Shown: one piece after another, positions 34,883-42,927 of the stretch | Position numbering within the stretch: position 1 is the first letter of the stretch | Layout: every line of letters begins with the position of its first letter | Assembly (NCBI RefSeq): GCF_001704635.1 | Contig: NZ_MAXF01000025.1 | Span: 1-45,917, forward strand | Length of the DNA: 45,917 nt | DNA from: Streptomyces sparsogenes | GTDB taxonomy: Bacteria; Actinomycetota; Actinomycetes; Streptomycetales; Streptomycetaceae | Direction: 5' to 3' | The notes under the pieces: model-generated | The model's input: only the letters and a program-made list of their open reading frames with translations | What the model was told of the DNA's origin: nothing | Database searches by the model: none | Made by a program: the position numbers and the translations under genes

Positions 34883-37627
34883 CTACTGAAGCAGCAGCCT
34901 GGCCAGCTCCGCGCGCGAGCTGATGCCCAGCTTCGGGTAGACCTTGTACAGGTGGTACTCCACGGTGCGGGGGCTGAGGAACAGCTGGGCCGCGACCTCC
35001 CGGTTGGACGCGCCCTGGGCCACCAGCCGTGCGATCCGCAGCTCCTGCGGGGTGAGCGCGGCGAGCGCGTCCGGCGCCGGGCGGTCGGCGCTCTCCCCCG
35101 CGGCCCGCAGCTCGCCCCGCGCGCGCCGCTCCCACGGTTCGGCCGCCAGCCGCTGGAAGACCTCCATGGCCTGGCGCAGATGCCCTCTGGCCTCCCCGAC
35201 CCGGCGGGCGCGGCGCAGCCGTTCGCCCAGCAGCAGCGCGGTACGGGCCTGGTCGTACGCGGCGCCGCTGTCGGCGGCGAGGTGCCCGAGCGCCTCGTAC
35301 AGCAGCGACACGGCCGTGTCGTCCTCGGCGACCAGCGCACGGCAGCGGGCCAGCAGCGCCCGGGAGCGCCCCGAGGCCGCGTGCGCCGACCACCGCTCCA
35401 GGAAGGCCACCGCGGCGCGGGCGGCGGCCTCGTCCCCGGCGGCCACGGCGGCCTCGACCCGGTCGGCGACCGATCCCCATACGACGACGGGGGCCCCGGC
35501 GCCCGGGCCCGCGTCGGCCAGCGCGGTCAGCCGCTCATGCGCCTGGGCGAACCGGCCGAGGCCGAGGTCGAGGACGCCGAGGGCGTAGGAGGCCACGCCG
35601 ACGCGCAGCCCGAGCCGGTGCGGAATGGCAATGGCCAGGGCCTGTCGGGCATGCGTGTGGCAGGCGTCCTCCTCGCCGCGCACCGCGGCGCAGACCGCGA
35701 GGTTGGCCAGGTGCGCGGCCGCGGAGTTGCTGATGCCCGCCTCCCTGGCGAGCGCCAGCCCTTCCGTGGACAGGGCGACGCTCAGGGCGAACCGGCTGTT
35801 CATCCGCTCCGCGGTGGCGGCGTTCTCCAGGACGACGGGCAACGTGCCCGCCATCCCGGACACCCGGGCGACCTCACCGGCCCGAGCCCCGTACGCGGCC
35901 GCGGCGTCCCCTTCGCCGAGCAGACTGGCGGCGGCCGCCGCCCACAGCAGGGTGGCTGCCTCGCCCGTGTCGTCCGGGACGGCCGCCAGGGCCCGTCTGA
36001 GCAGCGGCACCCCGCGTTCGGGGTCCCCGCCCTGCAGGGCACCCGCCCCGGCCAGGACATCGCGCGTGAACGCGTCCGCGGAACCGGGCGGTGGGGGCTC
36101 GGAGAGGGCCTCGGCACGCCGGCCGATGCGCACGGTGGCGTCGTTGTCGCCCACGTTGGCCGCGGCCTCGGCGGCGTCCGCGAGCAGTTCGAGCCGGTCG
36201 GGTGCCCGGTCCGCCGCGGCGAGGAAGATGCGCAGCGCCTCGGCCGCGTCCCCGGAGTTGAGCGCGAAGCGGCCGCGAAGCTGAGCGAGTTCGGCCAGCA
36301 GGCCAGGGTCCTCCGCGGTCTCACCGGCCGCCGCGAGCGCGCTGTGCGCCTGGCCCGGCCGCCCGCCGAGCCAGGCCGCCACGGCCGCGTCGGTCAGTCG
36401 GCGGGCCCGGGCGGCGGGGTCGGGCGTCAGCCGCGCGGCGCGGGTCAGGGCATCGGCGGCGTCCGCGTAGCCGCCCCGGGCGCGGGCCCGGCCGGCAGCG
36501 GCGGCCAGGTCCGCGGCGATCTCCTCGTCGGGGCCGATGGCCACGGCGGCCAGGTGCCCTGCCCGGCGGTCCGCGTCGCCCGCCGCCCCGAGGACCGCGG
36601 CCAGCGCCTCATGGGCGGCGCGCCGGTCCGCCGGGCTCGCGGCGGCGTGCACCGCCGAGCGGATCAGCGGGTGCCGGAAGGTGATCGCGGCAGGCCCGGC
36701 CACCACCAGGCCGGCGGCCTCGGCCGGCTCCAGGGCGCGCTCCGGGGCCCCGAGCCGGGCGGCGGCGGCCAGCACCACGCGGGGGTCGCCCCGCCCCTCG
36801 AGCGCGGTGACCAGCAGCGCCCGGCGGGTCCCGGCGGGCAGTGCGGCGAGCTGGCCACCGTAGAGGGTGGTGACTCCCTCGCCCAGCGGCAGCGGGTCGG
36901 GCAGCGGCTCATGACCCGTCAGGTGGTCGGCCGTCAGCAGTTCGGCGGTCTCCCGCAGGGCGAGCGGGTTGCCTCCGGTGGCCTCGGCGATCAGCTCCGC
37001 GACCCGAGGCGAGGGCTCCACGGCCGCCCAGGCGGCGAGGGCCCCGGCCACCTCGGCGGCGTCCAGTCCGGTCAGCCGCCGCTCCGGCAGGTCGCGCAGC
37101 GCGTACCGGGTGTCAGGGGTGTCGCGCGTGGCGATCAGCAACCCCACGCCGTCGGTGTCCAGGCGGCGCGCGGCGAACAGCAGGGCGTCGGCGGACGCCC
37201 GGTCGACCCAGTGGAAATCGTCGACGACACACAGCAACCCGTGCGGCCGCGCGGCCTCGGCCAGCAGCGACAGCACCCCCGCGGCCACCAGGAACCGGTC
37301 CTGCGCGGCGGGCGGCGCGGCCAGCCCCAACGCCCCGCGCACGGCGTCCCGCTGCGGACCGGGCAACGCGTCGATGAGCCCGGCGACCGGCCGCAGCAAC
37401 TGATGCAGGGCGGCGAAGGCGAGGCCCGTCTCGGGTTCGGCGCCGGTGGCGCGCAGCACCTTGGCGGGGGCGGCGTGCTCCGCGGCGTGCCGCAGCAGCG
37501 CGGACTTGCCGACGCCGGGCTCGCCACGCAGCGTCAGAACCCGCCCGGCGCCGGACCGGATGCCGTCGAGCAGATCGGCGAGCATCGCGCGTTCGGCCGC
37601 GCGTCCGGCAAGTCGGCCCCCTGACAT
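34883..37627 (-). CDS. LAL-family ATP-dependent LuxR-type regulator
   Basis: 914 residues. N-terminal NTPase with Walker A GEPGVGKS (35-42), Walker B LLCVVDDFHWVD (about 128-139) and a sensor-type LLIATRD; central TPR-like helical array (about 380-800); C-terminal LuxR HTH LTPQELRIARLVAQGASNREVAAQLFLSPRTVEYHLYKVYPKLG. This is the MalT/LAL architecture of large ATP-dependent activators, often pathway-specific for secondary metabolism or catabolism in Streptomyces. Here no biosynthetic cluster is adjacent; only the esterase gene lies downstream on the same strand. ATG 37627 gives the normal family N-terminus (LAGRAAERAMLADLLD). Confidence 0.94.
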   Translation of the reverse strand: MSGGRLAGRAAERAMLADLLDGIRSGAGRVLTLRGEPGVGKSALLRHAAEHAAPAKVLRATGAEPETGLAFAALHQLLRPVAGLIDALPGPQRDAVRGALGLAAPPAAQDRFLVAAGVLSLLAEAARPHGLLCVVDDFHWVDRASADALLFAARRLDTDGVGLLIATRDTPDTRYALRDLPERRLTGLDAAEVAGALAAWAAVEPSPRVAELIAEATGGNPLALRETAELLTADHLTGHEPLPDPLPLGEGVTTLYGGQLAALPAGTRRALLVTALEGRGDPRVVLAAAARLGAPERALEPAEAAGLVVAGPAAITFRHPLIRSAVHAAASPADRRAAHEALAAVLGAAGDADRRAGHLAAVAIGPDEEIAADLAAAAGRARARGGYADAADALTRAARLTPDPAARARRLTDAAVAAWLGGRPGQAHSALAAAGETAEDPGLLAELAQLRGRFALNSGDAAEALRIFLAAADRAPDRLELLADAAEAAANVGDNDATVRIGRRAEALSEPPPPGSADAFTRDVLAGAGALQGGDPERGVPLLRRALAAVPDDTGEAATLLWAAAAASLLGEGDAAAAYGARAGEVARVSGMAGTLPVVLENAATAERMNSRFALSVALSTEGLALAREAGISNSAAAHLANLAVCAAVRGEEDACHTHARQALAIAIPHRLGLRVGVASYALGVLDLGLGRFAQAHERLTALADAGPGAGAPVVVWGSVADRVEAAVAAGDEAAARAAVAFLERWSAHAASGRSRALLARCRALVAEDDTAVSLLYEALGHLAADSGAAYDQARTALLLGERLRRARRVGEARGHLRQAMEVFQRLAAEPWERRARGELRAAGESADRPAPDALAALTPQELRIARLVAQGASNREVAAQLFLSPRTVEYHLYKVYPKLGISSRAELARLLLQ

Positions 37628-37663
37628 GCGTATCCCCCTGTGCCTGTTCCCCAGAGCGCGGCG

Positions 37664-37684
37664 GGCCCGGCGCCACGCCGGGCC
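37664..37684 (-). terminator. Hairpin after the HTH/DUF397 operon
   Basis: A 9-bp perfect stem (37664-37672 with 37676-37684) and a 3-nt loop, 41 nt past the DUF397 stop on the minus strand; no U-tract. Confidence 0.55.
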
Positions 37685-37724
37685 GACTGTACGCGGTCCG
37701 CTCCGCGGCGGTGCGGCCTCACGC

Positions 37725-37940
37725 TCAGCCGGCCAGGTGATCGAACCACCCGGCCTTCACGGCGCGGGTGAGGGCGCGGAGGGCGGTGGGGGTGGTGGCG
37801 ATCACGGTGTGGGGTTCGTCGCTTTCGCGGAGGAGGATCGTCGCGTCGGGGGTCTGGGCCACTTCGACGCAGTTGTGCTGGTCCGACTCCCCGGAGTACG
37901 AGGACTTCCGCCAGTGCATCGGGACATCTCCGTAGGTCAA
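37725..37940 (-). CDS. DUF397 protein
   Basis: 71 residues. DUF397 signature HWRKSSYSGESDQHNCVEVAQ near the N-terminus and VIATTPTALRALTRAVKAGWF near the C-terminus. Encoded downstream of and overlapping (ATGA, 37937-37940) the HTH gene, the standard arrangement of Streptomyces WhiJ-type regulator/DUF397 pairs, in which the small protein is thought to bind and modulate the regulator. ATG 37940 is used; a Met at residue 8 (MHWRKSSYSG) is an alternative start and would match many homologues. Confidence 0.92.
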   Translation of the reverse strand: MTYGDVPMHWRKSSYSGESDQHNCVEVAQTPDATILLRESDEPHTVIATTPTALRALTRAVKAGWFDHLAG

Positions 37941-38788
37941 AGTTGCCGCGCTATGTCGCGGATGAAGCTGGTGGTGTCCTCGGGAGCGAGGGCCAAGGCT
38001 TCCAGTTGGTCCAAGATACGGCCGTAGTGTTCGAGGTGCGCCTCCGAGTCGAGGAAGGCGCCGCCCGAGGGCGTATCGGCCTGCACGGTGTCCAGTTGCC
38101 GGACCGGCCCGGACACGTAAAGCGTGCTCATACCCGGGTTCGCGAACCCGCCCGCCGCAAACGGGATCACGCGCACAGTCACGTTGTCCCGCTCCGATGC
38201 CTCGATCAGGTACTCCAACTGCCCGCGTCGCACCTTCGCACCGCCGAACTCCATCCTCAGCACGGCCTCATGGATGAGGAAGGTGCACTGCGGAGGATCC
38301 TCCCGGTCCAGCACATCGCGACGCCTCAGGCGGTACGAAATCCTGGCCCGCAGTTGCGCCGCCGTGGGGCTGGTCACGGCCGTGGAGAACACGGCCTTCG
38401 CGTATTCCTCCGTCTGGAGGAGGCCCGGCACGTGCATCATCTGCATCGAACGCATGGCCACCGCGTGGTGCTCCAGCTCGGCCAGGTCGAGTGCGCTCGC
38501 GTGGGTCTTGTCGCGGTAGTCCTCCCACCAACCACGGACACGTTCCTCGTTCATGGCGACGAGGGCGTCGATGTAGGCCCTGTCCGTGCACGAGTAGATG
38601 GTCGCGAGCGTTCTGATGCGGTCCTCGCTCACACCGAAGCGCCCGGCCTCGATGTTGCTGATACGGGTCCGGTTCACGCCGAGACGCTGACCGGCCTCCG
38701 CCACGTTCATCCCGGCCCGCTCGCGCATCTTGCGCAGTTCCGTACCGAGACGCCGCTGTCTCGCGGTCGTCACCACCCGCTGCCCCAT
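37937..38788 (-). CDS. XRE-family regulator with DUF5753 (Scr1/WhiJ type)
   Basis: 283 residues from ATG 38788 (GGAGGGCGC upstream). HTH at about 12-70 (LRKMRERAGMNVAEAGQRLGVNRTRISNIEAGRFGVSEDRI) and C-terminal DUF5753 (IHVPGLLQTEEYAKAVF-like MMHVPGLLQTEEYAKAVF, RLRRRDVL, FLIHEAVLRMEFGG, VTVRVIPFAAG). Such proteins are regulators paired with DUF397 partners and ATP-binding proteins that influence development and antibiotic production. It is divergent from the ATP-binding gene at 38938, with a 31-bp near-perfect palindrome between them that is the likely operator. Confidence 0.94.
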   Translation of the reverse strand: MGQRVVTTARQRRLGTELRKMRERAGMNVAEAGQRLGVNRTRISNIEAGRFGVSEDRIRTLATIYSCTDRAYIDALVAMNEERVRGWWEDYRDKTHASALDLAELEHHAVAMRSMQMMHVPGLLQTEEYAKAVFSTAVTSPTAAQLRARISYRLRRRDVLDREDPPQCTFLIHEAVLRMEFGGAKVRRGQLEYLIEASERDNVTVRVIPFAAGGFANPGMSTLYVSGPVRQLDTVQADTPSGGAFLDSEAHLEHYGRILDQLEALALAPEDTTSFIRDIARQL

Positions 38789-38838
38789 GCGCCCTCCTCT
38801 CTTCGCGTCCGAGCGACCTTCCCACACTTCCAGAGGAG

Positions 38839-38869
38839 AACTAGTTCCGCCAAGTTGGTGGAACTAGTT
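38839..38869. promoter_or_regulatory. 31-bp near-perfect palindrome (HTH operator)
   Basis: Arms 38839-38853 and 38855-38869 around G38854 match at 14 of 15 positions; the core half-site is AACTAGTTCC. It lies 50 nt upstream of the HTH start and upstream of TATCGT (38882-38887), a candidate -10 for the ATP-binding gene, so binding would affect both promoters. Confidence 0.75.
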
Positions 38870-38937
38870 ACCAGGCGTGGCCTATCGTTCTCTCACAGCG
38901 TGACAATTCAGTGACGCACCGCGTTGGGAGAACCGCC

Positions 38938-39369
38938 ATGCCCGAAGCCGCCGAAGCCGCCGCCGAACCCCCATACGCCTACCGACTCAGCGCCCCCAAC
39001 TCCCCCAAGAGCCCCAAGGCCTGCCGCGACGCGATCGCCGCCCTCCTCCAGGCCAACGGCCTGGACGACCTCGCGGACACGGCCCGCCTCCTCGTCTCCG
39101 AGGCGGTCACCAACGTCAACCAGCACACCACCACCCGCGTCATCCACATCGACGCCCTCGTCCGCGACCGCATCGCGACGATCGCCGTACGCGACAGCTC
39201 CCCGGACGACCTCCCCCGCCCCCGCAGGGCGGCCGCCGACGAAGAAGGGGGCCGGGGCCTCTTCCTGATGAAGCAGCTCGCCCACGCCTGCGGCGTGACC
39301 TGGGAGAGCGGCGCCCACCCCACCGGCAAGCACATCTGGTTCGAGCTGCGCGACCCGGTTACCGAGTGA
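38938..39369 (+). CDS. ATP-binding (HATPase, anti-sigma-factor-like) protein
   Basis: 143 residues from ATG 38938 (GGGAG upstream). GHKL ATPase of the RsbW type: N-box RLLVSEAVTNVNQHT, G1-like VRDSSPDDLP, G2 EEGGRGLFLMKQLA and final GKHIWFELR strand. Such proteins may be anti-sigma kinases or developmental regulators and sit next to HTH/DUF397 genes throughout Streptomyces. The last 15 codons of this gene (39309-39353) recur exactly at 42179-42223, and its stop touches the stop of the convergent XRE gene at 39370, so the 3' end marks a recombination junction. Confidence 0.9.
   Translation: MPEAAEAAAEPPYAYRLSAPNSPKSPKACRDAIAALLQANGLDDLADTARLLVSEAVTNVNQHTTTRVIHIDALVRDRIATIAVRDSSPDDLPRPRRAAADEEGGRGLFLMKQLAHACGVTWESGAHPTGKHIWFELRDPVTE
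39309..39353 (+). repeat. 45-bp direct repeat, left copy
   Basis: Identical to 42179-42223. It is the 3' coding end of the ATP-binding gene (encodes GAHPTGKHIWFELR). The repeats bracket a 2.8-kb segment with three genes. Confidence 0.95.
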
Positions 39370-40653
39370 TCAGGCGCGGGCCCCGGCGGCTGCCACCAAC
39401 TCGCGTACTCCGGGGACGTGCGGGTGTCGGGAGCGGAGTTCGGTCACAATCTTCCGAATCGCCGGTCGATCACGGACTTCACCCGGGGACACACGCACTG
39501 CGGCGAGGAGTTCGGCCGCCGTCTGTTCCGGCTTGCCCCACCGCCACCATGCACGAGCCAAGTCAGTGTGCATCCTCCCCTTGCGCTCGGCGGTCTTGAA
39601 CTGTGCGGCCCGCAGACTCCGGCCGACGTTCAAGGCCCGTCCGGCGTCCCCCAGAGCCCAGTGCACGCCTACGGCGTACAGGTCAACGGTGGCGGGGGTG
39701 ACGGCGAAAATTCGCCCGTCCGGCGATTCATGGGGCAGGTAACGGGCGGCTCGGGTAGCTTCACTGATCATCGCGAGGGCTTGGTCTCGATCCCCGGCGA
39801 CTGCCGCAGTGTACGAGGTAGTGCACAGCATCTGTGCGTATGCCGATGCCTGAGCGTCAGTCTTCAGCCCAGTGGCCTCGACCTTGGTGACGGCGTCCAG
39901 GATGCGGTGCTGGGCAGCAGCCGGCTGTTGAAGGTGGCGCAGGACAATGCTCATCTCGCGTGCCGCTGCAGCGGCCGCGAGGGGAGAGCCGGACAGATCC
40001 GCGTAGACCGCTGCCCGATCGGCAGTGCGCCTCGACTCCTCGTAATAACCGATCTTGCTGAGAACCTGAGAGGCAAGGCAGTAGGTGATGGACAGGCGAG
40101 CCAGGGACACCTCCTGGCGGCTGCGGGCCGCATGGTGCGCGTCAGCAAAAAGGCCGGGCAGTAGCTTCACCAGCCTGACGTTGTGCCCAGCGTCAAAGTG
40201 CGCGCGTGCCGTGGCGAGTCGAACGTCCAGGGGGACGGGGGAGCCGGTCGGCCCACTCGCGAGTGCGTCGTCCAAACCTGTGAGCAGGGTGGCGGGTGCC
40301 GCGAGGCCGACGGCAGAGAGCAGTGTGCGGCGGCGCATCGGGTCCTCCTCGGCACGGCACGGCCCTGACGGCGCAACTTTAGTGGTTGCCGGGGCGGATA
40401 AGCCGAGGCTCGCGGCTAGCACGTGCACTGGTAGGCCCACCTCGCGCGCGGCGTCTCGGAGAAGTGCCAAGTCACTGTGTCTGCCACGCTGCTCAAGGCG
40501 GGAAACCGTAGAAGCGGAGCAACCGATCCGTGCACCCAGCTCCGCTTGGCGCCACCCGAGACTTAGGCGGCCGACGCGGATGAGTCCTCCAGGGTCTCGC
40601 TCGTCGATGAGCATACGAACCTCATCGGTGGTCCAGAGCGAATCGACGCTCAT
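39370..40653 (-). CDS. XRE regulator with TPR-like C-terminal domain
   Basis: 427 residues from ATG 40653 (GGGGGAGGACCG upstream). HTH at about 25-60 (LGWRQAELGARIGCSASTVSRLEQRGRHS). After a short linker comes MRRRTLLSAVGLAAPATLLTGLDDALA, which resembles a Tat or TM segment but follows the DNA-binding domain, as in many Streptomyces regulators of this type; then a helical TPR-like region (about 145-420). Role unknown. It is the left-most gene of the segment bounded by the 45-bp repeat and is divergent from the GRDP-like gene at 40850, its probable target. Confidence 0.9.
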   Translation of the reverse strand: MSVDSLWTTDEVRMLIDERDPGGLIRVGRLSLGWRQAELGARIGCSASTVSRLEQRGRHSDLALLRDAAREVGLPVHVLAASLGLSAPATTKVAPSGPCRAEEDPMRRRTLLSAVGLAAPATLLTGLDDALASGPTGSPVPLDVRLATARAHFDAGHNVRLVKLLPGLFADAHHAARSRQEVSLARLSITYCLASQVLSKIGYYEESRRTADRAAVYADLSGSPLAAAAAAREMSIVLRHLQQPAAAQHRILDAVTKVEATGLKTDAQASAYAQMLCTTSYTAAVAGDRDQALAMISEATRAARYLPHESPDGRIFAVTPATVDLYAVGVHWALGDAGRALNVGRSLRAAQFKTAERKGRMHTDLARAWWRWGKPEQTAAELLAAVRVSPGEVRDRPAIRKIVTELRSRHPHVPGVRELVAAAGARA

Positions 40654-40849
40654 CGGTCCTCCCCCATGCGTGGGGCCAGGCGGATTACATACCCAGGGTA
40701 AGAGCTCGTTCGCGCTGCGTATGCGTCATCTGCACGATCTGCAAACTGGATGCACGCGGCGGCAATCGATCACCAGGCCCCAGGCGGCGAGCTGTTTCGT
40801 GGACGTGTGCCCCCGCTCCGGGCGGTGGGCCCCGACCACGGAGGACAGC

Positions 40850-41290
40850 ATGGTGACAGCAGTCGAGAACAAGATCCGCGACCCGCGGGACTACGTGAAG
40901 CCTGAAGTCTGGGACCGTGAGATTCAGCTTCTCATGCGCGACCACCCCTTCGACGCGGTAATGGCCAACCGCTTGTTCGGCGCTGCCATCTCCTATCTGG
41001 TCACCGCCATCGAGAAGTGGGGCCAGGGCCTGGAGATGTGCTGCGGCCGCCTGGTCGACATGGCGGTGCACGTCTTCATCCTGGACACGAAGAACTACCG
41101 GGAGTGGAGCCACGAGCACTTCGATGGCCGGTTCCTGGAGCACATTCCCGAGGTCGAGTTCAAGTACGACGGCTCGGTCGAACGCACCGCGCGCATCATC
41201 GCCGACAACGGCTTCGACGTCGACTGGCCGCTGTGGGAGCGCGACTACTCCAAGTGCGGCCCCTGCCGTCCCGGCGAGAACTGCCACTGA
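40850..41290 (+). CDS. GRDP-like (DUF1399-type) conserved protein
   Basis: 146 residues from ATG 40850 (GGAGGAC upstream). The core resembles glycine-rich-domain-containing proteins: VDMAVHVFILDTKNYREWSHEHFDGRFLEHIPE fits the pattern VD..WH.FIL.T..Y..F......F.HH.P, with His instead of the usual Trp-His pair. The C-terminus ends in KCGPCRPGENCH, three Cys and a final His that could bind metal. The molecular function of the family is not known. Divergent from the XRE/TPR gene and inside the repeat-bounded segment. Confidence 0.7.
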   Translation: MVTAVENKIRDPRDYVKPEVWDREIQLLMRDHPFDAVMANRLFGAAISYLVTAIEKWGQGLEMCCGRLVDMAVHVFILDTKNYREWSHEHFDGRFLEHIPEVEFKYDGSVERTARIIADNGFDVDWPLWERDYSKCGPCRPGENCH

Positions 41291-41445
41291 CCTGCCCAGG
41301 ACGCACCAGCCGGGTCCGGCAGCAGCCATGCTGCCGGACCCGGCACCTTCGCCACCTGTACGGAGGGAAAAGAGGCGTTCCCGCTGTGACGGGCGGGAGG
41401 CGTGGGTACGGTGTCCAGCCTGTCGGACACCCTCGGAGGACGCCC

Positions 41446-42138
41446 ATGCCGCTCGAGTCGACCACGCTGCCGGAGTATTGGGACACGTACAAGCCGTATC
41501 GCGGGGAGGGCGAGCAGCCGACGCCTGATGTCGAGACGTTCGCGTGGACCCAGTACGACGGCCACGGCCCCGGTGAGGAATTTCTGGGCAGTCCGCGCAC
41601 TGCGCTGGAACTGGGCTGCGCCGAGGGCAAGGAGGCCGTGTACCTCGCTCGTACCGGCGTCGAGGTGACCGCAGTGGACTTCTCCGCCGTCCAGATCGCC
41701 CGCGCCCGCCGGTGGTGGGACGGGACCCCCGGGCTGGCATTCGTCGAGGCGGAGGCGTGCGGCTACCTCACTACCACTGAGACGACGTTCGACGCGATCT
41801 TCTCCATCTGGGGTGCACTCTGGTTCACCGACCCCGACGACCTGATCCCATTGATCGCCAAGCGCCTCAACCCGGGCGGCGTCCTCGCCTTCTCGCAGGC
41901 CGAGCCGATCGAGGGCTACTACGGACCGCAGCCCATGTACGGGAACGGCCTCGCGGGCCGCAAACTCACCCTGCTCCGCTGGTCGTACCCACCTCAGTGG
42001 TGGGCCGACCTACTCAAGCGCACCGGATTCGTCGACATCGAGGCCCGGGTGCTCCCCGCTCCGAACCCAGAAGACGTCGGCACGCTCATGGTGCGCGCGA
42101 GCGCGCCAAACAAGGTTCTCCCCGCCGACGTGCGCTGA
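41446..42138 (+). CDS. Class I SAM-dependent methyltransferase
   Basis: 230 residues from ATG 41446 (CGGAGGA upstream). Motif I ALELGCAEGKEAVYLARTG, VTAVDFSAVQIARAR, motif II FDAIFSIWGALWFTDPDDLIPLIAKRLNPGGVLAFSQ, and a C-terminal WADLLKRTGFVDIEARVLP. Substrate unknown. The last nine residues (NKVLPADVR) are encoded by DNA almost identical to the 3' end of the unrelated methyltransferase at 44140-45293 (26 nt, one mismatch). A 9-bp-stem hairpin and then the right 45-bp repeat follow. Confidence 0.88.
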   Translation: MPLESTTLPEYWDTYKPYRGEGEQPTPDVETFAWTQYDGHGPGEEFLGSPRTALELGCAEGKEAVYLARTGVEVTAVDFSAVQIARARRWWDGTPGLAFVEAEACGYLTTTETTFDAIFSIWGALWFTDPDDLIPLIAKRLNPGGVLAFSQAEPIEGYYGPQPMYGNGLAGRKLTLLRWSYPPQWWADLLKRTGFVDIEARVLPAPNPEDVGTLMVRASAPNKVLPADVR

Positions 42139-42147
42139 CCTCGGCGT

Positions 42148-42171
42148 GAGCGGCGGTCGACGCCGCCGCTC
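42148..42171 (+). terminator. Terminator after methyltransferase
   Basis: A 9-bp perfect stem (42148-42156 with 42163-42171) and a 6-nt loop, 9 nt after the stop codon. Confidence 0.6.
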
Positions 42172-42178
42172 CGTAGTC

Positions 42179-42223
42179 CGGCGCCCACCCCACCGGCAAG
42201 CACATCTGGTTCGAGCTGCGCGA
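42179..42223 (+). repeat. 45-bp direct repeat, right copy (gene remnant)
   Basis: Exact copy of 39309-39353. In the same reading frame it continues as DPASP and a stop at 42236-42238, so it is the C-terminal tail of an ATP-binding-protein gene without the rest. The remainder to 42321 is non-coding as far as I can see. Confidence 0.95.
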
Positions 42224-42321
42224 TCCCGCATCGCCGTGACGAGCCACCACCCCCGGACCCGACAGCCGTCCGCCCCGGCCTCGCGAGCTCGGGCCGAGTG
42301 GAGGGGACAGCGAGTCAGGGA

Positions 42322-42786
42322 CTACTTCAGTGGTTCAGGCTGCGAGTGGCCCGAGCAGCGGATCTCACGCAGGGCGTCAGCGAGTGTCTGGCCGCCCAGT
42401 GTCCTGAGCACGGCCTGCTCGGCCCGCTCGGTCAGACGCTCGAAGTAGCCGGCGGCGTGCGTCGACACCAGGCATTCGTGTTCGGCCTCGGGACGGCAGG
42501 TCCACAACGGCTTGTCGCCGACCGCACAGAGGTAGACCTCGGCGAGCGGGATGTCCTGCGGGGGCCGGGCCAGTTTCGCACCGCCCGCACGCCCCATCAC
42601 GGACTCGACCAGACCCGCTTTGGCGAGTGACGACAACAGCTTGCGGACCAGGCTCGGATTGGTGCCCAGCCGCTCGGCGAGCTGCGCGGAACTCATCACC
42701 GGCGGGCCCTCCTCGGCCGCGGCGGCAAGGAGCAAGAGCGTGGTCAGGGCGCTGGAGAACCTGACGTCCAGCACGTGGGGCACCAC
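42322..42786 (-). CDS. Rrf2-family transcriptional regulator
   Basis: 154 residues. Winged-helix domain (RFSSALTTLLLLAAAAEEGPPVMSSAQLAERLGTNPSLVRKLLSSLAKAGLVES), followed by three Cys at about 87, 97 and 105 (LCAVG..., WTCRPE, HECLV) in the region where Rrf2 proteins bind an Fe-S cluster or use redox Cys; the spacing is wider than in NsrR, so a thiol-based electrophile sensor is as likely. GTG 42786 has GGGAAG 5 nt upstream. Divergent from an ene-reductase gene, which is the expected target. Confidence 0.9.
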   Translation of the reverse strand: MVPHVLDVRFSSALTTLLLLAAAAEEGPPVMSSAQLAERLGTNPSLVRKLLSSLAKAGLVESVMGRAGGAKLARPPQDIPLAEVYLCAVGDKPLWTCRPEAEHECLVSTHAAGYFERLTERAEQAVLRTLGGQTLADALREIRCSGHSQPEPLK

Positions 42787-42837
42787 CCTTTCTTCCCGGA
42801 CGAAGCATATCGAACGCCGCTACCCTGAGCGGCTTAA

Positions 42838-42884
42838 AAAGTACCTATCAAAGTTGCACTTTCCCGGGCGGCGATGTGTATCTT
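42838..42884 (+). promoter_or_regulatory. Rrf2/ene-reductase divergent promoter region
   Basis: An AT-rich patch. AAAGT (42838-42842) and ACTTT (42858-42862) form a spaced 5-bp inverted repeat; TTGCAC (42854-42859) and TATCTT (42879-42884), 19 nt apart, are possible -35 and -10 boxes for the ene-reductase. The operator call is weak. Confidence 0.35.
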
Positions 42885-42927
42885 TGCCGAACACACATTA
42901 CTGCCTCACCCCCAGGAGTGCGACGCC

